Assembly: GCA_016928155.1 (NCBI GenBank)
Contig: JAFGLG010000007.1
Coordinates: 62,001 to 126,000 of the forward strand
Direction: 5' to 3'
DNA length: 64,000 bases
Source: Candidatus Woesearchaeota archaeon
GTDB taxonomy: Archaea > Nanobdellota > Nanobdellia > Woesearchaeales > JAFGLG01
Numbering within the stretch: position 1 is the stretch's first letter; each line of letters starts with the position of its first letter. The notes beneath the pieces are model-generated. The model ran no database searches and was not told the origin of the DNA. It saw only the letters and a list, made by a program, of their open reading frames with translations. Below, one piece after another: positions 7,211 through 14,534 of this stretch. The position numbers were made by a program, and so were the translations under genes.

Positions 7211-8527
7211 TCATCTTTCTTTCCCGAACAATCCTGATGTCCTGCCCTTGATTATGCTGTTTTCTGTTGACCTGCTGATGCTCTTTGATCTCACCCATCG
7301 TGATCCATTGTAGAAATGCAAGAAGAACCGTTTCGGGAATGAGCTTAGCTTCTGGACCTGACCCCAAGGGTAGATGTTTGCAACAAGCTTCTTAGAGCCA
7401 TTGTAGAGCTTGACAACAGGAGAAAGAGGATAATATGCTTCCTCGAAATAAACTCCTTTGATGATGAGCAGAGCCAGGTAAGCGAGCATTATGAGAGAAG
7501 TGAAGATGAAGAACAATGGAAAAGGGAATCCGAAGAATAACATGACGACAAGCACTGATGCGCTGAAGGCCCTGCCCAAGCCAAGCATGAATTCACGGAT
7601 TATCAGCGAAGTTGACTTGTCCTCGACCTTGTCCAGCACAACAGCAAGGAAAAAAGGATAGATAAGGGTCTGCAGGAAGCCAAGCAATGCAGTCGCGATC
7701 AGCCATTTCTCCACAGAATCTGCGAAGAACAGATTTATCATAGCAGCAATCAGGAAGATTAGCAGAGGGAAGAAGAACTTCATCCTCTTATTATCCTTAT
7801 CAGATATCCTTGTCACAATGAAAGTCGCGATGATGCTGATGAAGCCGATGAAAGAGAGATACAATGCATAGCTCATGCTCTCGCTGATGAATGTCAGGGT
7901 GTGTATGCTGACTGAGATGTAGATGATCTCCCAGGCTCCCTGCAGGAACTTGAGGCTCCTTATGCCTTTTGATTTCCTGAATGCCTCGCGGAAATCATAG
8001 CTGACAAGGAACTCATCAATCCTTGACGCCTTGAAAATTATAAACAGCATCATGAGGGAGCCCAGGATTGTCAGGCTCCGGAAACCCAGATTATCAACAA
8101 AGAGACCGCTTATTATCGGGACAAATGTGCTAAGAAAAGCGCCGACAATTATGTAATGGCCTGCTGATGTGGCCCTGTTCATGCTGTGGCTGAAATGGAA
8201 ATAACGGATATTGTATGATGTCCAGAAGAAGAAGATGAATATACCGAAGAGCGCGTAGAATATGTACAGGAAGACAGGCCTGGGTGGCAGAAGGAATATC
8301 AGGAGAGCGATCCATCTTGCAGACAGGCCGAATATCATGAAGCGCTTTGTGTCAAGGAACCTCGAGAAAAAAATCAGGGCAGCAGGTATTGAGTATCCAA
8401 GCGCAGCAGCGCTGATGATCTGCAAAGGAGAGAAGTATTGTATCAGATAGACATAGAGCAGACAGAATGAGAGTATCTCAAATGAGGTATAGAGTTTCTG
8501 TATAGTGAATATCTGCCTGAGTTCCAT
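7211..8527 (-). CDS. Major facilitator superfamily transporter
   Basis: A 438-residue protein with about twelve hydrophobic segments and a central cytoplasmic loop near residues 170-195 (SRIDEFLVSYDFREAFRKSK), as in MFS permeases. The substrate cannot be told. A basic Ser-rich tail (SISRSTENSIIKG) follows the last helix; a decayed second copy of this tail lies at 5781-5894. A TATA element CCTTTAAAT near 8537-8546 places the transcription start near the ATG. Confidence 0.8.
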   Translation of the reverse strand: MELRQIFTIQKLYTSFEILSFCLLYVYLIQYFSPLQIISAAALGYSIPAALIFFSRFLDTKRFMIFGLSARWIALLIFLLPPRPVFLYIFYALFGIFIFFFWTSYNIRYFHFSHSMNRATSAGHYIIVGAFLSTFVPIISGLFVDNLGFRSLTILGSLMMLFIIFKASRIDEFLVSYDFREAFRKSKGIRSLKFLQGAWEIIYISVSIHTLTFISESMSYALYLSFIGFISIIATFIVTRISDKDNKRMKFFFPLLIFLIAAMINLFFADSVEKWLIATALLGFLQTLIYPFFLAVVLDKVEDKSTSLIIREFMLGLGRAFSASVLVVMLFFGFPFPLFFIFTSLIMLAYLALLIIKGVYFEEAYYPLSPVVKLYNGSKKLVANIYPWGQVQKLSSFPKRFFLHFYNGSRWVRSKSISRSTENSIIKGRTSGLFGKER

Positions 8528-8666
8528 TTATAAATGATTTAAAGGTCTATTATAATAAAGTTATCACAGCGCAGAGCCAATGTCTAGTATGGTGATTAAA
8601 AAAATTTATATATTAGTATAGATATTACTATATTAATTAAGTCAACAGATGGTAAAGAGGGAGAAT

Positions 8667-8990
8667 ATGCAAAACACTAGAACATGCGACAAATGCAAAC
8701 AGTCAATACCTATGACAGAGATAAAGATGTATCCCAAGGAAGGGGACAGGGTCTGGCTGGTGTGCAAGAAATGCGTCGAGGAGCTGAAAAAGAAGACAGT
8801 CCACAAGCCGCTAAAGATGACAGCAGAAGACGAGACGACTCTCAAGCCTGTCGAGAAGAAACATATTCCTGGGAAGATCAAGGAAAACTATGTGTGCAAG
8901 AGATGCAAGTTCAATTTCTCCATCGACACTGACAAGCAGAAAGCAAGATGCCCATACTGCGGCAAGGATGATATCTCGCTGATAAGATGA
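8667..8990 (+). CDS. Small double zinc-ribbon protein
   Basis: A 107-residue protein from ATG 8667, preceded by AGAGGGAG; an in-frame ATG at 8649 would add six residues. It has CDKC...CKKC near the N-terminus and CKRC...CPYC near the C-terminus, two treble-clef or ribbon zinc sites joined by a charged linker. Probably nucleic-acid or protein binding. Its stop overlaps the start of the lipoprotein gene (ATGA). TATA box TTTATATATTAG at about 8605-8616. Confidence 0.65.
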   Translation: MQNTRTCDKCKQSIPMTEIKMYPKEGDRVWLVCKKCVEELKKKTVHKPLKMTAEDETTLKPVEKKHIPGKIKENYVCKRCKFNFSIDTDKQKARCPYCGKDDISLIR

Positions 8991-9241
8991 AAAGGATAAT
9001 AGTATCACTCTTGTTGCTTGCACTGATGGCGGGGTGCACAAAGGATTGCCAGCAAGTATGCTCTGAGATAGGGCCATCTGATTCTGCCCCAGAGATAACA
9101 TCGCAAGAGCTGCAACAGGGATGGTATTATGGGGCTCTTGACCAGAAGAAACCAGGGACGCCTGACACATGGGTGCATGTCGGCGATGGCACAAGGAGCG
9201 CGATGTGGGCCTCTGCATCTGACCAGTGCGACTGCAATTGA
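8987..9241 (+). CDS. Small putative lipoprotein
   Basis: An 84-residue protein with a signal peptide and lipobox-like site (LLLALMAGC, Cys16). The mature part is short with five more cysteines (CQQVC and CDC). It starts within the stop codon of the zinc-ribbon gene (ATGA overlap), so translation is coupled. Function unknown. Confidence 0.65.
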   Translation: MKRIIVSLLLLALMAGCTKDCQQVCSEIGPSDSAPEITSQELQQGWYYGALDQKKPGTPDTWVHVGDGTRSAMWASASDQCDCN

Positions 9242-9276
9242 CAAGATTTATTAATGAAACACCACTAGATGCAATC

Positions 9277-9600
9277 ATGGAATGTCCGCATTGCCACAAG
9301 CCTGATTCCGGGGGGATATTGCGTCCTCTCAAGAACTGGAAGAAGCTTGAAGTCTCATGTGCTCACTGCAGGAAAAGCTATTATCTAGACCGGGCATATG
9401 TGCAGATTGCCCTTTCCGGAGTACTGCTGTCGACAATGCTTGTCTTTTTCCTGATCGTATCCTTTGCACTCTTTGTCCTTTCGAATGCATCATGGCCTTA
9501 TGTTCTTGTTGCTGGCGTGCTGCTCTATGCAATCTTCACAATAAGGAACTTCTACAGGATACCAGTGCATAAGGAACAGAAAAAAGGTGAGCAACCATGA
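9277..9600 (+). CDS. Zinc-ribbon membrane protein
   Basis: A 107-residue protein with an N-terminal zinc ribbon (CPHC...CAHC, residues 3-32) followed by two transmembrane helices (about 45-70 and 72-92). I place the start at ATG 9277, because the motif begins immediately and a TATA-like GATTTATTAAT lies 30 bases upstream; an upstream in-frame ATG would overlap the lipoprotein gene. The stop overlaps the next ATG (ATGA). Confidence 0.65.
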   Translation: MECPHCHKPDSGGILRPLKNWKKLEVSCAHCRKSYYLDRAYVQIALSGVLLSTMLVFFLIVSFALFVLSNASWPYVLVAGVLLYAIFTIRNFYRIPVHKEQKKGEQP

Positions 9601-9767
9601 GAATGCATCCCATCGCGGTGTTCTTCATCGCGCTAGCTCTAGGAGCAATGAGCATCTATCACATAATCAGGGGTATGATGCTGCTGGGCGTGCTGTTATT
9701 CGTCATTGCAGCAGTGCTCCTCGCTTTCACGCTGCCTGAGCCATCTGTCAAGAAGAAAAAGAAGTGA
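9597..9767 (+). CDS. Two-helix small membrane protein
   Basis: A 56-residue protein with two hydrophobic segments (about 5-24 and 27-46) and a lysine-rich cytoplasmic tail ending KKKKK. It starts in the stop codon of the zinc-ribbon membrane protein (ATGA), so the two are translated together. Function unknown. Confidence 0.6.
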   Translation: MRMHPIAVFFIALALGAMSIYHIIRGMMLLGVLLFVIAAVLLAFTLPEPSVKKKKK

Positions 9768-9889
9768 AGACAGCCGAAACACTTAAAAAGAGACGGGCTT
9801 CCTGCCTTACATCATATTGTGCATTTTTATCTGAGTTTCTCAGTTGAAATGTGTGATAAAAGAAAACAGAAGGAGTGATTTCCATCAAA

Positions 9890-10066
9890 ATGAGAAGAAA
9901 AGAAACAAATGTAGAACAGATACAGAACAGCTTCAGGGATGAGTACATGATGTCCATCAGGCCGAAACATAAGGTCAATTGCTCAAAATGCGGCAAAGAA
10001 ACAGAAGTGCCTTTCAAGCCCATCAAAGGCAAGCCTGTGTTCTGCAGGGAATGCTACCAAAGATAA
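9890..10066 (+). CDS. CxxC-x17-CxxC zinc-binding protein
   Basis: A 58-residue protein with CSKC and CREC separated by exactly 17 residues that include VPFKPIKGKPVFC. This is the CxxC-x17-CxxC family of small zinc-binding proteins common in uncultivated archaea and bacteria; its function is unknown. ATG 9890 is preceded by AGGAGTGAT; a GTG at 9875 is an alternative. Confidence 0.75.
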   Translation: MRRKETNVEQIQNSFRDEYMMSIRPKHKVNCSKCGKETEVPFKPIKGKPVFCRECYQR

Positions 10067-10109
10067 TCTTTATATAATCCTCTTTCTTAGGACAGGCTGA
10101 GGTGATCCC

Positions 10110-10244
10110 ATGGAAACAATCAGTCTGATGCTTTCAATAATAATAGGCATGCTCGCCGCCATTGTCTATAATCTGAGGATGACAGTCCAGATGAATGAGA
10201 AGCTCGACAAGCTGCTGAAGCATCAGGGCATATCACTCAAGTGA
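10110..10244 (+). CDS. 44-residue single-pass membrane protein
   Basis: METISLMLSIIIGMLAAIVY forms one membrane helix, followed by a charged amphipathic tail with MNEKLDKLLK. A strong ribosome site GAGGTGAT precedes the ATG by 3 bases. It is one of many micro-membrane proteins in this region; function unknown. The following gene begins 15 bases later. Confidence 0.55.
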   Translation: METISLMLSIIIGMLAAIVYNLRMTVQMNEKLDKLLKHQGISLK

Positions 10245-10259
10245 GAGTATCAGGTTATC

Positions 10260-10568
10260 ATGGGATGCAGACAATGCGGCATTTGTTGCAAGCTGTTCAT
10301 GATAAATCTTTCTGAGGAAGAGTATAAGTCAGGCAGGTACAGGACACAATTTGAGGAGTTCGGCATTGTCCCAGATTTTGCCGAGGCAGAGATGTGCGGG
10401 TGCAATGTCATTGCACAGCAGGAAGACGGGAGCTGCTATTATCTCAAAGATGGGAAGTGCTCAATACATGCTGATCGGCCTGAGGTCTGCAGGAAATTCT
10501 TCTGTTCAACTGATGATCCTAGCTATGCGGGGATGAGGGAGAAGATAAGGAAATACAAAATGGAATAG
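10260..10568 (+). CDS. YkgJ-type CxxCxxCC cluster protein
   Basis: A 102-residue protein with CRQCGICC near the N-terminus, a central CGC, and CSIHADRPEVCRKFFC near the C-terminus. This is the arrangement of the YkgJ family (putative zinc- or iron-binding cluster proteins, UPF0153). A second, longer member lies in the heat-shock operon at 18143. No partner is evident here. Confidence 0.8.
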   Translation: MGCRQCGICCKLFMINLSEEEYKSGRYRTQFEEFGIVPDFAEAEMCGCNVIAQQEDGSCYYLKDGKCSIHADRPEVCRKFFCSTDDPSYAGMREKIRKYKME

Positions 10569-10605
10569 ATTTAAATGTCTAATATCCTATATCCTATGAT
10601 TGACA

Positions 10606-10851
10606 ATGACAAAAATATCGAAGAAAGCAGTCTATATAATCATGATTATAGGTATAATAGCCATATTTTGTTCAGCTATTGATCTATCTAAATTCTTCAC
10701 AGGTAGAGACATAACAGAATCAGGGATGATTACGATATACAGAGCAGCCGGTCATCCTTGGGGGGAATTCCTAATGTTAGCCCTCGGTCTCCTACTGCTA
10801 ACATTCTCATTAGTCGGAGGTTGGCCAGTCCTGTTCCCGAAGAAAATCTAG
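10606..10851 (+). CDS. Two-helix membrane protein
   Basis: An 81-residue protein with hydrophobic segments at about residues 8-24 and 52-70 and a short polar loop between. The start is ATG 10606; an upstream TTG is in frame. The TATA-like GATTTAAATG near 10568-10577 supports the ATG. Function unknown. Confidence 0.55.
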   Translation: MTKISKKAVYIIMIIGIIAIFCSAIDLSKFFTGRDITESGMITIYRAAGHPWGEFLMLALGLLLLTFSLVGGWPVLFPKKI

Positions 10852-10889
10852 ATTCTTGAACCTGCAATATCTGCACTCTTCAGATCGGG

Positions 10890-10979
10890 TCACCACCAAC
10901 CCAATATCCTGCCTGCAATTAGTATGGCAAGCAGTGCCATCATGCTCCAGAAGACTATGCGCGGATTGTCAAAGAACAT
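10890..10979 (-). CDS. 29-residue membrane peptide ending GRILGWW
   Basis: The peptide is MFFDNPRIVFWSMMALLAIL followed by IAGRILGWW: a single hydrophobic helix with an Arg-Gly-Trp-Trp end. Its ATG overlaps the stop of the preceding micro-gene by one base (TGATG). The two peptides share length, helix and the end pattern GR-x2-GWW, which argues for real, coupled and related genes despite their size. Confidence 0.55.
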   Translation of the reverse strand: MFFDNPRIVFWSMMALLAILIAGRILGWW

Positions 10980-11071
10980 CACCACCACCCCATAAATCTT
11001 CCAACTGCCATCACAATAATGAGTATAAGGATTCCCCAGAGCATAAGACCCAAATCATTTGACTTCTTCAT
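10979..11071 (-). CDS. 30-residue membrane peptide ending GRFMGWW
   Basis: The peptide has a short polar start (MKKSNDLG), one membrane helix (LMLWGILILIIVMAV) and ends GRFMGWW. Its ATG overlaps the stop codon of the upstream reading frame (ATGA), and its own stop overlaps the next start (TGATG). With the following 29-residue peptide it forms a tight pair. A regulatory or transporter-associated role is possible but unproven. Confidence 0.55.
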   Translation of the reverse strand: MKKSNDLGLMLWGILILIIVMAVGRFMGWW

Positions 11072-11518
11072 CTTCTCACCATGTTCAGGTATATCACATA
11101 TAAAAATATTGTCATGATGACAGTAAAAGGAAATATTATCCATTGCTTCTGTACAAGGCTGAGGTAATCTGAGAATGAGTTCACAAATGCAACAGAGGTT
11201 ATCAAGCTAACCAATAATCCGAATATCTTCCGATTCTTTTTGAATTGTTGGATGAATATGTTTTGCATGAAGAAAGATTGGGGATATGGAATAAAAATCT
11301 TTTCCAGAAAAAACCGGAGGCTCTTCGAGAGTTCTTGTATCTGCAATACTAGCACTCTTTATCTGTAATATTTCCTGTAAAATCTTAATCTGATCTAAAT
11401 TCTGTATGAAATTTTTTTTCATGAAGGTTGTCTCGGATACCAATGTCCTGATCTCTGCCACACTGTGGGAGGGTGAATCGCAGAAGATGCTCAGGCTGAG
11501 GTCTTTCCAATCCACCAC
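11068..11518 (-). pseudogene. Probable frameshifted gene, C-terminal two-helix membrane protein
   Basis: Two overlapping frames each look partly coding. From a GTG at 11518, 20 bases below a TATA box (TATATAAAG, minus strand), a helical protein reads to about residue 70 (NLDQIKILQEILQIKSAS), then becomes unlikely. In the next frame, from about 11300 to the stop at 11068, a basic segment and two membrane helices (GLLVSLITSVAFV, WIIFPFTVIMTIFLYVIY) follow. The frames meet at a run of six T near 11300. Either one base was lost there or the true gene starts at ATG 11268. The stop overlaps the next micro-gene. Confidence 0.4.
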
Positions 11519-11567
11519 AGGCCTGTGGGATATACATCTTTATATAGGCTGATACCACATATATACC

Positions 11568-12116
11568 ATGAAAAAGTCCAAAGTAAACATGGCAAAATTC
11601 ACAGGCAATGAGAAGGTAGTCCTGAAGAAAATCATTGAACAGGCCAAGATACCTGACCTGGAAATCGCCAAGAAGATGGGACTTTCGCAGCAATCTATCT
11701 TCAAGATAAGACACAAGCTAGAGGACCTGGGTGTAATAAAAGGGTACATGCCCATAATAGATTTCAAGAAGATCGGAATCGAGACATTGGCTGTTGTCGG
11801 AGTCAAGCTCACCAGCTATATCTGGGACAAGTATTCAGAGGAGCAGATCTCAGAGAGGATACAGAAGATCCCCCATGTGATAACAGCTTACCGGATCCCA
11901 GAGTCAAGGATCTCTCACCTTCTTGTACTCGGATTCAAGAACACTGACCATAAAGACAGATACCTCATGAAGATGCAGAACAAATTCTCAAAAGAAGTCG
12001 AGATTGTCCAAGTGTATCCCTTTTCTGTGGACAGGATAATAAAAGAGAGCCATATAGGGCTGCTTGGCACCATCCTTGACCAAAAAGATACTTATGAATT
12101 CTTCCTGGATAACTGA
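11568..12116 (+). CDS. Lrp/AsnC-like winged-helix regulator
   Basis: A 182-residue protein with an N-terminal helix-turn-helix (residues about 25-75: IPDLEIAKKMGLSQQSIFKI) followed by an Lrp-type alpha-beta domain (LAVVGVKLTSYIWDKY...). Lrp family members bind DNA as dimers or octamers and sense amino acids. The TATA box TTTATATAGG at about 11540-11549 gives a leaderless start at this ATG. A divergent promoter on the other strand drives the frameshifted locus, which this regulator may control. Confidence 0.75.
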   Translation: MKKSKVNMAKFTGNEKVVLKKIIEQAKIPDLEIAKKMGLSQQSIFKIRHKLEDLGVIKGYMPIIDFKKIGIETLAVVGVKLTSYIWDKYSEEQISERIQKIPHVITAYRIPESRISHLLVLGFKNTDHKDRYLMKMQNKFSKEVEIVQVYPFSVDRIIKESHIGLLGTILDQKDTYEFFLDN

Positions 12117-12186
12117 CAGTGTCATGATGAATTCTAGCTGTTTTATACTACCATAATTAGTTATACCTGTCTCACCTAATATATGT

Positions 12187-12327
12187 ATGGTCATATCACA
12201 GGCGAGATGCAAGCACTGCAAGAAGGAAATGACAGGAAAGACAAAACTTATAGGGCTTGCATCTATCTGCCCTTTTTGTGAGAAACCAAGCGAAGAGATA
12301 AGCCTAAAAAGAGGTGAGGGTAATTGA
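12187..12327 (+). CDS. 46-residue zinc-ribbon protein
   Basis: The reading frame from ATG 12187 contains CKHC and CPFC 19 residues apart, with a Gly between (LIGLAS), the spacing of a small zinc ribbon, then an acidic tail SEEISLKRGEGN. The Cys pattern makes a true gene likely despite its size. An ATG 4 bases upstream in another frame leads to a shorter, less convincing peptide. Confidence 0.55.
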   Translation: MVISQARCKHCKKEMTGKTKLIGLASICPFCEKPSEEISLKRGEGN

Positions 12328-12384
12328 GCACATAAGCAATCTTAGGGCAAATTGCCCTAATTTTGCAATATCGAGGTGATCATA

Positions 12385-12501
12385 ATGATGGATCTGGACA
12401 TAGTGCCGTATGATGAGGATGTGTTCTGGGATTATATCAGAGGATTTGACATAATGGAGGATGAGGAAAATGTGGATAATAGATGCAGATTATATGTATG
12501 A
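12385..12501 (+). CDS. 38-residue acidic peptide
   Basis: The peptide reads MMDLDIVPYDEDVFWDYIRG and continues with acidic residues. The case for it rests on the strong ribosome site GAGGTGAT located 6 bases before the ATG. It overlaps another short frame starting at 12470. Function unknown. Confidence 0.35.
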   Translation: MMDLDIVPYDEDVFWDYIRGFDIMEDEENVDNRCRLYV

Positions 12502-12525
12502 AGTCGAAGACAGAGAGGCAGGAAA

Positions 12526-12624
12526 ATGGAAGAAGAGCAGAGAAGCGAATTCGATAGGATGTTTGACAATATCAGCATAGTGAGCAGGAACAGGCTTGAA
12601 CAGAGAGAGAAACGCTGGTGGTAG
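12526..12624 (+). CDS. 32-residue charged peptide ending RWW
   Basis: The peptide reads MEEEQRSEFDRMFDNISIVS and ends EKRWW before TAG. It has strongly biased charged composition and a purine-rich GAGGCAGGA upstream. Evidence is limited to composition and spacing after the preceding acidic peptide. Confidence 0.3.
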   Translation: MEEEQRSEFDRMFDNISIVSRNRLEQREKRWW

Positions 12625-12920
12625 TCCCTGAAATATGAAAAAGCGCAAATGATCCGAGTTTTTCTTGGTGAAATACACTAAGCCCTTTCTTATCAAGTCA
12701 TCAGGAAATTCCTGACCATAATCAATCATAGATGTTCTTCCTATGGCATATCACAGACACAATGTTTTTTCTTCTTTTTCATTTACAGATCCGCCTTTTT
12801 TATTCTAGCTCTTGCTTTATCAATAGAGGTTAATGTTTTTCTGCTCAATTTCTGAGTGATTATCCTTATACGTGAGCGCCATTAATATTTATTTGTTCAC
12901 ACGAAAAAACCAGAAGAAAT
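12625..12920. other. Gap without a convincing gene
   Basis: About 300 bases of AT-rich sequence. A minus-strand frame (12490-12729) starts plausibly (MIDYGQEFPDDLIRKG) but loses coding character and lacks a TATA box; it may be a gene fragment. T-rich runs near 12763-12800 could terminate transcription from the left. Confidence 0.4.
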
Positions 12921-13280
12921 TCACTCCTGCTCAACATCAAGAACATCATAGCGTATGTTCTTTATCTTCCACATGTTCTCAGTGAACCAGATGCTCGGCC
13001 TGCAGGACTCGCTGTCGCCTAAAGAAAAATTGACAGACTTTCCATCATTACAAGAGACGGTCCTGGGATGATCGCATGCGACATCAAAGCTGAAGAAATG
13101 GAAATAGAATATAGTGTGGTACTTTATGCAAGTCCCGCAACTGAAATCACCAGTTGAAGAAGGCGCGCAAAGGCAGGACTGCCTATTGCATTCTGTGTTT
13201 GCAGGAACAAGAAAACCAGCTATCAAGCCAAGAACAACAACAGCAAGTGCAATCAATGAATACAAAAGACTCCTTATCAT
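12921..13280 (-). CDS. Membrane-anchored Cys-rich protein
   Basis: A 119-residue protein from the ATG at 13280. A hydrophobic anchor (LLYSLIALAVVVLGLIAGFL, residues 4-23) is followed by an outer domain with eight cysteines (CNRQSCLC, CGTC and others), likely disulfide bonded. The TATA box CATTTATAAAAG about 30 bases upstream supports this start rather than the upstream in-frame ATGs. Function unknown. Confidence 0.6.
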   Translation of the reverse strand: MIRSLLYSLIALAVVVLGLIAGFLVPANTECNRQSCLCAPSSTGDFSCGTCIKYHTIFYFHFFSFDVACDHPRTVSCNDGKSVNFSLGDSESCRPSIWFTENMWKIKNIRYDVLDVEQE

Positions 13281-13353
13281 AGTATGTGAAAACAAGGCTT
13301 CTTTTATAAATGTTTCAGAAAGATTTAATATAAATGCCAAATCCCACCCCATA

Positions 13354-14493
13354 ATGGAACCCATCCTGAAAGATGTAGAGAGAAGAAGCTATCAGGGGAG
13401 ATTCAAGATAGAGATGGATGTGCCAAGCACATCAACACTGACTGATTCTGAAATTGAGAAAACACTGGCGCTTGCAAGCTGGGAAGTGGATCCAGGGATT
13501 TATCCAGGAGAAGGAGGGAGAGACATCCTGGTGCCGAGAGCAAATGGGATGGTGCTCCAGATCAGCGGGATAGGATACAGAAGGATGACAGCACATGCAG
13601 GACAACTGCATATACCTTCATCAGAATTCCATCCGCCATCAGAAGAGAACTTCATGGACAGCATGACAGGAACATTGATGACAACAAGCTACGCAGTCGG
13701 GAACAGTATAGTAAATTCACAGCCAAAGTACAGAGCATTAGGGACATACACACCTGATGAATTAGAAGAGAAAGTCCTGAAGACACAGGAAATATCAAGA
13801 TCAGCATTCACAAAGATGAGAGTGCCAAGAGTAGAAGCATATGGAAGATTTGAGAACGGCACTGGATTCATGGCAGTCACAGTGCCAGAAGGGAAAAGGC
13901 TTGCAGCAGAGATGGTCAATGACCTTCTTGCCAGCTCCAACAACACAGTCCAAGTCGTGATGGACTACTGGTACAGGTCAGCTCCCAAGATATTGATGTT
14001 TGTTGTTGCGCTGAGAGAACTCCATGATAAAGGATATGCACACCTCCAAGCTCATCTCTCGAATGTCTACATAAGAGACAGGCCATATGTGGTTGACTGG
14101 GCCACGATGAGGCCCATCGGAACAGGACAGCAGGAAGTTCTGCACAGGACAATGGACCTCAAGAAACCAGCAGACAATTATGTTGCAGCGTTGACCTCAC
14201 TATTCGTTCTGCCAGAAAAATTCCGGGTCAAGTTTGGGATGATAGTGCAAGAAGCAGTCATGGAAGCATACTCGAGAAGCAATAAGGAGATAAAACTGCT
14301 TGAAGAAGGAGAGAAAGCTATGCAAGCATTAAGGAAAGACCCTACTGAATTCGAGATAATGGCCCACTGGATGAGAAATGAGCTCAATAGGGATGATGCA
14401 AACGAATCCAGAGCAAAGAAGAAAGAAAAGATAGGAAGAAATGACCCGTGCCCGTGCGGATCAGGGGCCAAATTTAAAAAGTGCTGCGGGTAG
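13354..14493 (+). CDS. Kinase-like protein with SEC-C zinc motif
   Basis: A 379-residue protein. Residues about 200-260 read LHDKGYAHLQAHLSNVYIRD then YVVDWATM, which follows the HGDxHxxN...DxE/G layout of aminoglycoside-kinase/ABC1-type folds, but the catalytic Asp position is Gln. The C-terminus NDPCPCGSGAKFKKCCG is a SEC-C zinc motif, as in SecA and many partner-binding proteins. A TATA box TTTAATATAAAT lies about 27 bases before ATG 13354. Assignment to the kinase fold is inference; it may be a pseudokinase. Confidence 0.6.
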   Translation: MEPILKDVERRSYQGRFKIEMDVPSTSTLTDSEIEKTLALASWEVDPGIYPGEGGRDILVPRANGMVLQISGIGYRRMTAHAGQLHIPSSEFHPPSEENFMDSMTGTLMTTSYAVGNSIVNSQPKYRALGTYTPDELEEKVLKTQEISRSAFTKMRVPRVEAYGRFENGTGFMAVTVPEGKRLAAEMVNDLLASSNNTVQVVMDYWYRSAPKILMFVVALRELHDKGYAHLQAHLSNVYIRDRPYVVDWATMRPIGTGQQEVLHRTMDLKKPADNYVAALTSLFVLPEKFRVKFGMIVQEAVMEAYSRSNKEIKLLEEGEKAMQALRKDPTEFEIMAHWMRNELNRDDANESRAKKKEKIGRNDPCPCGSGAKFKKCCG

Positions 14494-14534
14494 ACAACAA
14501 TAATGCATATAAACCCTAATCAGTCCGTGACAAC

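Noticed and set aside
12490-12729. Minus-strand 79-residue gene
   Set aside because: The N-terminal half looks plausible, but the frame has no TATA box, loses coding character and overlaps better-supported short frames.
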